A stretch of 64,000 bases of DNA from Flaveria trinervia (lineage: Eukaryota; Streptophyta; Magnoliopsida; Asterales; Asteraceae), in the NCBI GenBank assembly GCA_025506515.1, contig CM046443.1, positions 43,362,649 to 43,426,648 on the forward strand, in the 5' to 3' direction. The stretch's first letter is position 1. Each line of letters begins with the position of its first letter. The notes beneath the pieces were generated by a model. That model was not told the DNA's origin and did not search any database. It saw only the letters and a program-made list of their open reading frames with translations. Of the stretch, positions 55,244 to 64,000 are shown piece by piece. Position numbers and translations under genes: made by a program.

Positions 55244-56116
55244 CTAATACACGGGCATCCTGCACTTGCAACTGTACAACATATCATAAGGTGGCATACC
55301 AATGCTGGCATGGTAACTATTATTATATGAGAATTCCGCCAACGGTAAGTGCTCATTCCAATTTCCTCTAAAGTCGATTACACATGCTCGTAGCATGTCT
55401 TCTAACATCTGAATCATTCTTTCCAATTGACCATCCGTCTGGGGGTGGTAAGCCGTACTAATATGCAGTCTAGTCCCCACTGAGTCGTGAAACCTCTTCA
55501 AGAACTTGGACGTAAACCGTGTGTCCCAATCCGAAACGATAGACGATGGCACGCTGTGACAAGCCACGATCTACTTGATAAATAGGTTTGCCAACCTCTC
55601 AGAGGAAAACGCCTCATGAATTGGTAGAAAATGGGCGCTCTTTGTTAACCGGTCAACAATCACCCAGCTTGCCTCGCTTCCTCTTGTCATGTGAGGTAGC
55701 TTCATGATGAAGTCCATTGTGATGTGTTCCCATTTCCATTCAGGGATATCCAAAGGCTGGATCCTCTCGTATGGCTTTTGGTGCTCTGCCTTCACTTGCA
55801 GACAAGTCAGGCACTTGCTCACGTACTTAGCCACGTCTCACTTCATTCCCAGCCACCAGTAACCTTTCTTCAGATACTGACACATTTTTATGGCCTCGAG
55901 GTGAATGGAATATCGAGTTTTGTGAGCCTCATCCATGATATTCTCCCTCAGATCTCCATAAAGAGGGATCCACATTTGCCCAGATCGAGTTCTAACACCC
56001 AGGGTGTTTCCCACCAAATCTGAAACTTGTCCTTTCATCCTTTTAGAGTTGACTTTGTCCTCTCTTAATGCCTCATCCTGAAACTCCCTCACTTGTTTCA
56101 TAACATCAGGCGTCAT
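55244..56116 (-). pseudogene. G partial internal copy: integrase
   Basis: Frames 55838-56116, 55571-55834 and 55244-55567 have CLTCLQVKAEHQKP, WEHITMDFIMKLP, IVSDWDTRFTSKFLKRF and YHPQTDGQLERMIQ. They hold the three DDE acids, separated by a stop near 55570. Confidence 0.8.
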
Positions 56117-56118
56117 GA

Positions 56119-56498
56119 TTATCTAGCAAGCCCGCACCCGAATTGGTTCGGGTTATCCCTTCCGGCTAAGGGTGTCAACAACCACATTGGCTTTGCCTGG
56201 ATGATATGAATTTCACAGTCATAATCCTTGATCAGTTCTAACCACCTCCTCTGCCTTATGTTGAGTTCCTTTTGTTCAAAGACAAACTTCAAACTTTTAT
56301 GATCAGTGAAGATGGTGCACTTCACCCCATACAGGTAGTGCCTCCAAATCTATAATGCAAACACCACCACAGCCAACTCCAAATCATGGGTAGGATAATT
56401 GGCCTCGTGGACCTTTAATTGTCTTGAAGCATAGGCTATCGCCTTCCCTCGTTGCATCAACACACAACCCAATCCTGCATAAGAGGCATTCGATTAGA
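56119..56498 (-). pseudogene. G partial internal copy: RNase H
   Basis: The frame 56119-56325 has CTIFTDHKSLKFVFEQKELN with the Asp lost in the other copy. Upstream part in another frame. Confidence 0.75.
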
Positions 56499-57617
56499 CT
56501 ACCAGATCCTCGTTCCTTTAGGTAACGTCAACACAGGGGCTTGAGATAAACTCATCTTTAGTTCCAGGAAGGCGTTCTCTTGATGAGTACCCCATTCATA
56601 CTTCACATCCTTCCGAGTCAGCTTAGTCAAAGGAGAAGCTATCTTGGAGAAATCCTGGATAAACCTCCTATAGTAACTTGCCAGTCCTAAGAAAGTACGA
56701 ATCTCAGATGGCATCTTTGGAGGTTCCCATTGCATCATCGCTTCAACCTTCGCAGGGTCCACCCTGATCCCCTCGGGATTAACCACAGGACCCAATAATT
56801 GAACTTCTCGATGCCCAAATGCATATTTACAGAACTTAGCATATAACTTCTCAGTTCTGAGCGTCTCCTATACTTCTCGAATGTGATCAGCATGTTCTTC
56901 TTCACTTTTTGAATAAAAGCAGATGTCATCAATGAACACTATTACTGATTTATCCAACATTGACCGACATACCCGATTCATACGGTCCATAAAGGCAGCT
57001 AGCGCGTTGGTTAATCCAAAGGACATGACGAGAAATTCGTAGCGTCCATAATGCGTACGAAACACTGTCTTAGGAATGTATTGTTCTTTCACCTTTAGTT
57101 GGTGGTAACCAGACCACAGGTTTATCCTTGAAAACCAGTTGGCACCCTGCGGTTGATCGAACAGGTCGCCGATCCTTGGTAACGGATACTTGTTCTTTAC
57201 AATCAGCTTATTGAGCTCGTGATAGTCAATGCACATCCGCATGCTACCATCTTTCTTCTTGAGTAATAAAACAAGAGCACCCCATGGAGAGATAGTCGGT
57301 CATATGAAGCGCTTATCCAATAAATCTTGCAACTGGTCCCTTAGTTCCACCATCTCCGAAGGAGCTAATCGATACGGTGCTTTAGCGACAGGCTGTGCTC
57401 CAGGTAGCAAATCAATCTGGAATTCAATTTTACGGTCAGGCGGCACACCAATCAGGTATTCAGGAAAGACATTAGGAAACTCACGCACTACCGGCACGTC
57501 TGATAATTGTGGCTCTGGCGCGTCCACATCTTTTACATAGGCCGAGTAAGCGCTACACCCACGTCTCAAGTAGTTTTTAGCTGTGATCATCGACACGACC
57601 TTCAGTACACAACACAC
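56499..57617 (-). pseudogene. G partial internal copy: reverse transcriptase
   Basis: Frames 56868-57242 (MRMCIDYHELNKLIVKN, FIDD at 56925-56936 followed by ICFYS), 56499-56795 and 57300-57617 (AKAPYRLAPSEMVELRDQL). Same sequence type as 31624-32298 with different breaks. The copy ends near 57674, inside the segment equivalent to 32570, where it joins LTR3. Confidence 0.8.
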
Positions 57618-57674
57618 CTTATCCCACGAACCATAACAGATCTACAATCAAGCACTGTTAGACGAAATACCTTA

Positions 57675-59070
57675 TTGTAGTTACGCTGGCAGTTACGCTG
57701 GCAGTTTCGCTGGCCGTTTCGCTGGCCGTTTCGCTGGCCGTTTCGCTGGCCGTTTCGCTGGCCGTTTCGCTGGCCGTTTCGCTGGCCGTTTCGCTGGCCG
57801 TTTCGCTGGCCGTTTCGCTGGCCGTTTCGCTGGCCGTTTCGCTGGCCGTTCGCTGGCCGTTTCGCTGGCCGTTTCGCTGGCCGTTTCGCTGGCCGTTTCG
57901 CTGCCGTTTCGCTGGCCGTTTCGCTGGCCGTTTCGCTGGCCGTTTCGCTGGCCGTTTCGCTGGCCGTTTCGCTGGCCGTTTCGCTGGCCGTTTCGCTGGC
58001 CGTTTCGCTGGCCGTTTCGCTGGCCGTTTCGCTGCCGTTTCGCTGGCCGTTTCGCTGGCCGTTTCGCTGGCCGTTTCGCTGGCCGTTTCGCTGGCCGTTT
58101 CGCTGGCCGTTTCGCTGGCCTTTCGCTGGCCGTTTCGCTGGCCGTTTCGCTGGCCGTTTCGCTGGCCGTTTCGCTGGCCGTTTCGCTGGCCGTTTCGCTG
58201 GCCGTTTCGCTGGCCGTTTCGCTGGCCGTTTCGCTGCCGTTTCGCTGGCCGTTTCGCTGGCCTTTCGCTGGCCGTTTCGCTGGCCGTTTCGCTGGCCGTT
58301 TCGCTGGCCGTTTCGCTGGCCGTTTCGCTGGCCGTTTCGCTGGCCGTTTCGCTGGCCGTTTCGCTGGCCGTTTCGCTGGCAGTTTCGCTGGCATTTTCGC
58401 TGATAGTTTCGCTACCATTTTTGCGTGGCATTTTCCCCAACATTCGTCGGAATTCATGGCTGCGAAATAACTACGAAACTATAGTTTCGCACGAAACCCA
58501 CAGTTTCACAGCTTGAATTTGCAAATTCGCTGGATGCATAAACAGTCTTGTAGATCGCATAAAAATTACGAAGCAGCTCGTTTTTTACCCAAAATCGCAA
58601 CTTTTACGTCCAATCTCTTAGTTTATCATCCATGAGGCTATATCTAAGCTTTTCACATGTTTTCATACATAAAAATGTGACCTTTATGGATTCTTTACAA
58701 CTTTTCAAAACCCAAAACCCTAGAATCCGTGTTTGATCTACTGAAGGGTTTAAAGATTGATTCTTACCTGGATTTGTTGCTCCTTTCTTATTGTTTGATG
58801 CCCCAACCCCCAGATCTTCAATCTCTTAACCTTTAAAGCTCTAAATCTTGAGTTTTCTTCACTTTATCTCTCTACAATTTTTGGTGGCTAGTGTTCAAAT
58901 TGAGGATTCGCTGATTAGATCGGTTAAAGGGTTGATTATGGGACCTAAATCACTTAGGCTCTTGCCCATAAGTCTAGTTTAGCCCATAACCCCTTTTCTT
59001 CATTTATTAAATACCCAATGATTAAGCCCATTATCCTTGATGACTCGTTTTGACTTTTCGGGGTGTTACA
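57675..59070 (-). repeat. G LTR3, truncated, fused to the pol fragment
   Basis: Starts inside the LTR minisatellite and ends GGGGTGTTACA at 59070, followed by the TSD ATACG. The rest of the LTR, PBS, gag and protease of this copy are deleted. Palindrome CGAAACTATAGTTTCG at 58474-58489. Confidence 0.85.
57690..58400. repeat. 12-bp minisatellite in G LTR3
   Basis: The unit CTGGCCGTTTCG occurs about 55-58 times, very homogeneous. 11-bp variants (GCTGCCGTTTC, GGCCTTTCGCT, GGCCGTTCGCT) lie at about 57843, 57900, 58031, 58117, 58233 and 58258. The periodic open frames on the minus strand are artefacts. Confidence 0.95.
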
Positions 59071-59075
59071 ATACG
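59071..59075. repeat. Right TSD of G (ATACG)
   Basis: Exact copy of 19152-19156. Confidence 0.85.
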
Positions 59076-60233
59076 TTACTATAAGATAAAACTTTAATCT
59101 TGAGAATAAGAGTGTTTTGTGATTTATTGATGTTTCTTTTGCTTTGGCGATTATTATGAACTAGTTTAGGATAAAATTGATGAATCAATGGTTGAATTTG
59201 ATAAGATGTTGGTGGTTGGATACTACTTTCCTGATAGAGAAACTTTATTAATATGCGTTATGGATTTCATAAATTGGGCATGCACATTGTGTTAGGACCA
59301 TGCTAGGTTGCTTGTGTGGCTAGTGTGTTAGAATGCTTAAGTTGGATCATTTGTACTCTATGTTGGAACATTGCGCAACCTAGGGTTCATGAAGCAATTG
59401 TGCAATGTGATGAGATTATGTTAGAAACTAAGGACTTGAGAATGTAATATGGTATTTGATTGTAATGTATGGTTAATTGTATGATTCGTGTGAAACATAT
59501 TTAGGAATATGAGAATGAACATCATACACGCATACAAATCTGAGGCCCCTACTTAGTTAGATTGGAAGGGTTTAGGATATGAAGTAGTGAGTTGTTTCAT
59601 ATGGCATGTAGTGCGTGATTAACTCAATATGTGATTAGGTAGTTGGGATTTGTTCCTATTTGTAATAATCATGATGAGAGGCCAAGCGGGTGGAATAATG
59701 CCCTAAACAACTAATATTCTCACAACTTTGTATGTTGGGTCGGAAGGAAAACAAACGAACAACAATTAGCTTCGATCGTGAATCACTATTATTATTACTT
59801 ATGACTTAGATGAGCTATCTATTTCAATATACTAACTTATGTTTTACAAACACTATTTCCTATGAATACTTACAACTCTTGAACTCACCAACCATTATGT
59901 TGACACTTTAATATGCTTTTATCAGGTCGTTACTAGCAGGTGCACGTAGGCGCACATCACGGGTCCAACATGCATTTTAATAATCTTTTATTAACTCTTG
60001 TTTTTATATTTACATTTAAGCAATGGTTTGGATGGGTGTTTTGCGCAAGTACACTTGAATACTTTGTGTTTTGATTATTACTAAAAGCTTCTATTATGTA
60101 TTAACTTTTAAAGTCTTAGGTTCTTGCTTGTGAAATTCATATAGAGTCATTCAGAGTAACTAATGACAAAGATCTAGGTTTGTTCACACACCTTGTGGTA
60201 AAACCCCACCAAGGAATTTGAGGGTGCGAAAAA
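59076..60233. other. No recognised gene; probable old retroelement LTR near the right end
   Basis: AT-rich sequence without supported coding frames. The last 200 bp precede a PBS-like site and may be a decayed LTR. Confidence 0.35.
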
Positions 60234-60246
60234 TTGGTATCAGATC
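60234..60246 (+). other. PBS-like site of an old LTR element
   Basis: TGGTATCAGATCC differs by one base from the common TGGTATCAGAGCC. Confidence 0.4.
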
Positions 60247-61045
60247 CTTTGGTCATAGCGAACTAGTTGCATACATACTAGTTTATAACCACACACAATT
60301 AGTTAGTTACTCGTTCACTTATCCTTTACTGTAAATTGGCATGTGTATCACCAACACTGTAGTATGGCATCATTATCATCATCTTCATCTCTAGTACATG
60401 CACCGGGAAAAGAACCCAAGGTTCCTACTATCCATTCATTTACCATGGGTTCTACTTCTCAACCCCTTGCTTGTGCCTAGTATGTAGCATCCGAGCGAGC
60501 CAGTGATTGATCGGGACATTTTTAATTCCAAGAATTGGATATGGTTCCTTACCACTCCGATTAAGCTGCTAGACAACGAGCATGGTCCGTTGTTGACCCC
60601 TACTATTTGGAGTGATACTGTATTACCTTCTCTACCTTGCAACCCCAAAGAGCTATCATTTTTTCATAGCCTCTCATGATAGGATGTGATGTGAATGAGA
60701 GATTGAGTTCAAGAATATGGATGACCAGAAAAATTACCCTAGTACATTGTACAAAGACATAGAGGACACGTGGCATGACCTGGATGGCATCAGGATGGAC
60801 AATCTAAGGAGATACAAACTCTTCATGGATAGGTTGGCGAGCTAACGACTAGTTTGACTGTGATGCGAAAGAAACTACATGAGGCTATAGGATGTATACA
60901 TGAGCTGTAAAATCAGCTCGAGCCTCATGAGGCACTAGAGGAAGAGCCAAAGAGCTCGAGGAGTAACTAGAGGAGGATGATGATGGATATGAACTGATAG
61001 ACTGATTTCCTTTATTTATATATCTTGGACTTCATAGTATTATTT
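60247..61045 (+). pseudogene. Possible gag remnant after the PBS-like site
   Basis: A start at 60364 gives MASLSSSSSSLVHAPGKEPK and stops after about 40 codons. Further short frames end in an acidic tail (EEDDDGYE-like, about 60970). Position after a PBS suggests a gag, but no gag motif is clear. Confidence 0.25.
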
Positions 61046-61050
61046 CGTAA

Positions 61051-61392
61051 TGTTGGAGCATATATAGTCATATATAGTGTGTATGTCGCTTGTCGAATTA
61101 TCTAGGTTTAATGTAATACACCTGATATGTTGTAAACACATGAAACTGGGTCATTCGCAGGAGCATATGCGAAGGAGACTCAGTCGTACGACTGAGCCAT
61201 GCTAATGGACCAGCCATGCGATTGAGAGATGCGATTGGGACATTCGTAAGACTGAACCATAAGTGCAGTCCAGTCGTACGATTGAACCATACGCATGGTC
61301 CAATCGCATGATTGAACCATACGCATGGTCCAATCGCATGATTGAACCATACGCATGGTCCAATCGCACGAATGGGCCTAGTCAAAGATGGA
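61051..61392 (+). repeat. S LTR0, 3'-truncated
   Basis: TGTTGGAGCATA start. Perfect 18-bp palindrome CTCAGTCGTACGACTGAG at 61179-61196. Three 30-bp tandem units (about 61281-61370). Breaks off near GGGCCTAGTC and joins internal sequence at AAAGATGG. Confidence 0.85.
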
Positions 61393-61444
61393 CTGAAGAT
61401 TGTAAGAGGTGTTATCTACTATTCGCAACGTCCAAGGGGGAATT
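61393..61444 (+). other. S internal 3' fragment with PPT
   Basis: Matches 63196-63257 (CTGAAGATTGTAAGAG and AAGGGGGAATTT). Confidence 0.8.
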
Positions 61445-62081
61445 TGTTGGAGCATGTATATCATATATAGTTTGTCCGTCGCTTGTCGAATAGTCTAGGC
61501 TTAATGTAATACACCTGATATGTTGTAAACACATGAAACTGGATCATTCGCAGGAGCATATGCGAATGAGACTCAGTCGTACGACCGAGCCATGCCAATG
61601 GACCAGCCATGCGATTGATAGATGCGATTGGGACATTTGTAAGACTGAACCATAAGTATGTCTAGTCGTACGGTTGAACATACGCATGGTCCAATCGCAC
61701 GATTGAACCATACGCATGGTCCAATCGCACGATTGAACCATACGCATGGTCCAATCGCATGAATGGGCCCAGTCGCATCTAATATCGGCCGTGGCCTATA
61801 TATACCAGTTTCAATGGGTAGAGAGATTAAGGATTTCAAAAAGGGTTTAGAGAGGAAGTCTGCCCGGGAGCCTAGGGCTGCTGGATGAGAGGGAGATCAT
61901 GCTCGATCTCCCCTTGCCAAGAGTCTTGATTCTTATGTTGTAACGAGCTTGTAATCGTTAGGTTTTATCAATGAAACCATTCAATTATAGTTCGTATTAT
62001 TGATTGACTTTTGGTTTGTGCTGTTGTTTATCCTTCTGTCAAGAACATGCTCGGATGTTTACCGATCCAGCCGACTTCACA
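61445..62081 (+). repeat. S LTR1 (5' LTR of the complete unit)
   Basis: TGTTGG...CTTCACA, 637 bp. TATA-box-like CCTATATATACC at 61795-61806 is a plausible LTR promoter. Three 30-bp tandem units at about 61671-61760. Confidence 0.9.
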
Positions 62082-62083
62082 GT

Positions 62084-62095
62084 TGGTATCAGAGC
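62084..62095 (+). other. S primer binding site
   Basis: TGGTATCAGAGC, two bases after the LTR end. Confidence 0.9.
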
Positions 62096-63257
62096 CGGTT
62101 ACTGCTTGAATGATCTAACAATTATTCTAGCAACCCGAGCTCTTGATTTTTGGATCAAATTTCAGATCTTGACATTAAACCCACTTCGTGTTCTTCATGT
62201 TTTGCTTAGATCTTGTTACGTGTGTTGCTTGTATGTTCAAATCGAATTCGAAACCACGTTCCTATAACCATTTCGAATCTGATGATGCCTATTTTGTTTC
62301 GATTCACGTAAAATTCGTCAGATTAGGGTTTTGGGCAGCCCTGACGGCTGCAGATCTGAAAATCTGCGTGCAGACCCGATCATGGAACTAGGCCATGCAA
62401 ATGGACCATTCGTGCGACTGGACTAATCGTATGTTCAATCGCACGAATGAGCCATCCGCATTGACTCATCCGCATTTGTTCCAGACCAAAAAAAGAGTCT
62501 GGAACTACTTCTTGCACAAATTTGTGGATGGGCAAAGCGTATTCGCCCTGAGGTTCTTTTTTCAAATAAGTTTGATGTATACCCTATTATTCGTTGGACT
62601 TCCAGAATAGGTGAATGTATTTGGAACACGAAAGAGAGAAGAGAAGACGTCAGACGTCGGTGTTGATTTTGTGGGGGTAGTCAGGAGCATCTGACTACTT
62701 ATGGGCCAATCAAGTTATATTTATCTGCACAGAGAGGTTCTCATTCTTAGGGGGAATCCATGTAGAGAAGAAGTGAAGACACAGTCAGAAAGTGATGATG
62801 TGAGCAGGTTTCTGATGATGAATCTACATGCATGCTCATTTTTTTGATATTGTTAGCTGTGGATTGGAACCTTCAACCTTTTGTCCAATACACCGTGTGA
62901 AGACGCCAAGAGAGCACAATGTTTATATATTGGGATATGCTGAATGTGAGGGGGAATTTCTGCACGTGTTAATGTTAATCAGTTAGCCTGTGTGAAGATT
63001 GAAGCAATGGAAAACTGTTCATGTCATTATCTGGAAAAATCAGTCATATGGGGAATCTTGCTGCGATGATGGTGTTCTACAAAGTAAACAAAAGCTATTG
63101 TGCGTAAATTCATTTTCGGGGATGTGTGTAACCTGACGGATCGGCAACGTTGGCTATTATGGTTTTCGTTTGATTCTATTGGCAACCAGAGCAAAGATTG
63201 GCTGAAGATTGTAAGAGCTGTTATCTACTATTCGCAAGCAACGTCCAAGGGGGAATT
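62096..63257 (+). other. S internal region, non-coding, ending in PPT
   Basis: No frame above background. Inverted CGTGCGACT and CGCACGAAT words at 62408-62450. PPT AAGGGGGAA at 63247-63255. Confidence 0.75.
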
Positions 63258-63851
63258 TGTTGGAGCATATATAGTCATATATAGTGTGTCTATCACTTGT
63301 CGAATAGTCTAGGCTTAATGTAATACACCTGATATGTTGTAAACACATGAAACTGGGTCATTCGTAAGAGCATATGCGAATGAGAATCAGTCGTACGACT
63401 GAGCCATGCGATTGAGAGATGCGATTGGGACATTCATAAGACTGAACCATAAGTATGGTCCAGTCGTACGATTGAACCATACGCATGGTCCAATCACACG
63501 ATTGAACCATACGCATGGTCCAATCGCACAAATGGGCCCAGTCACATCTAATATGGGCCTAGGCCTATATATACCAGTTTCAATGTGTAGAGAGATTAAG
63601 GATTTCAAAAAGGGTTTAGAGAGGAAGTCTGCCCGGGAGCCTAGGGCTGCCGGATGAGAGGGGAGATCATGCTCGATCTCCCCTTGCCAAGAGTCTTGAT
63701 TCTTATGTTGTAACGAGCTTGTAATCATTAGGTTTTATCAATGAAACCATTCAATTGTAGTTCGTGTTATTGATTGACTTTTGGTTTGTGCTGTTGTTTA
63801 TCTTTCCGTCAAGAACATGCTCGGATGTTTACCGATCGAGCCGACTTCACA
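63258..63851 (+). repeat. S LTR2 (3' LTR)
   Basis: 594 bp. Same as LTR1 but with two instead of three 30-bp units and shorter palindromic part. TATA-like box at 63564-63575. Confidence 0.9.
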
Positions 63852-63856
63852 CGTAA

Positions 63857-64000
63857 CCTACATGGGAAGGGTTGTTTCCCACCCAACAAAAATTTAAAAT
63901 TTTAAACACTTATCAGATATTTGATAAGTTACATGCAATTTATTTATCACGAGTTATTAATTTTGTTATAAATGTTATGGATGTGTAGAATTCATTATCT
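63857..64000. other. Flank of S, no recognised feature
   Basis: AT-rich sequence after the TSD. Confidence 0.4.

Larger units (their letters stand above)
19157..59070 (-). mobile_element. G: three-LTR Gypsy (Tekay/Del-like chromovirus) complex with nested insertions
   Basis: On the minus strand the order is partial LTR3, partial internal domain (RT, RH, INT), LTR2, full internal domain (gag, PR, RT, RH, INT, chromodomain remnant), LTR1. RT before INT defines Gypsy. The INT C-terminus with FHVSHLRKC and a decayed chromodomain fit Tekay/Del. One TSD pair flanks the whole, so it began as one insertion. C3, a hAT MITE, R1 and R2 inserted later. Removing them leaves roughly 14 kb of G sequence. 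Confidence 0.85.
61051..63851 (+). mobile_element. S: small non-autonomous LTR element with three LTRs
   Basis: Perfect TSD CGTAA (61046-61050 and 63852-63856). Order: truncated LTR0, 52 bp of internal 3' end with PPT, full LTR1, PBS, about 1.15 kb non-coding internal, PPT, LTR2. There is no gag or pol. It shares the CAGTCGTACGACTGA word with R1/R2 but not their LTR sequence. Confidence 0.88.

Noticed and set aside
57690..58400. CRISPR-like array
   Set aside because: Head-to-tail 12-bp units without spacers, in plant DNA.
57658..58457. Two frames of about 255 codons over the LTR3 minisatellite
   Set aside because: Same artefact: they switch phase at every 11-bp unit and encode only simple repeats.

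Overview
The window is plant nuclear DNA made almost entirely of transposable elements. I see no host protein gene, tRNA gene or intact rRNA gene. The 3' accessory ORFs of the Copia elements resemble, from memory, proteins common in Asteraceae genomes, so a composite-family eudicot is my best guess. That is an inference only. Boundaries come from TG...CA LTR ends, primer binding sites (PBS) matching initiator Met-tRNA, polypurine tracts (PPT) and target site duplications (TSD), all read by eye.

Layout. (1) 1-12220: C1, a Sirevirus-like Copia element on the minus strand. It carries gag, PR, INT, RT, RNase H and a 3.8-kb accessory ORF region, all degenerate; its left LTR is cut by the window edge. 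(2) 12221-17870: remains of a second Sirevirus-like element (B) on the plus strand: an RNase H tail, microsatellites, a zone saturated with GCGAAACT words, an accessory ORF and a probable LTR. (3) 17889-18135: a 5S rRNA-derived segment, probably a Cassandra-type TRIM LTR. (4) 19157-59070: one 40-kb Gypsy insertion (G, Tekay/Del-like chromovirus, minus strand) with matching outer TSDs (ATACG). It is organised LTR-internal-LTR-partial internal-partial LTR. Nested in it are a Copia element C3 (21892-29945, TSD ATGAT), a hAT-like MITE (32902-33455, TSD TGTTGAAT), a pol-less Sirevirus-like element R1 (34859-42168) and a rearranged relative R2 (43653-53847, TSD TAGTT). (5) 61051-63851: a small non-autonomous LTR element S, also with three LTRs inside one TSD pair (CGTAA).

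The most interesting signals are these. Four copies from three diverged Sirevirus-like families carry the same accessory gene family after pol. It has a conserved N-terminal region, a coiled-coil/acidic middle and two W-x-Y modules. In R1 and R2 it appears to be spliced: there is an acceptor just before the ATG and a 139/146-nt intron that keeps the frame open. Each family has its own CpG-containing inverted word repeated in LTRs and spacers. The G LTRs carry minisatellites that expanded differently in each LTR. Two unrelated elements (G and S) show the same three-LTR topology. R1 and R2 share a set of hairpins with changes that keep pairing.
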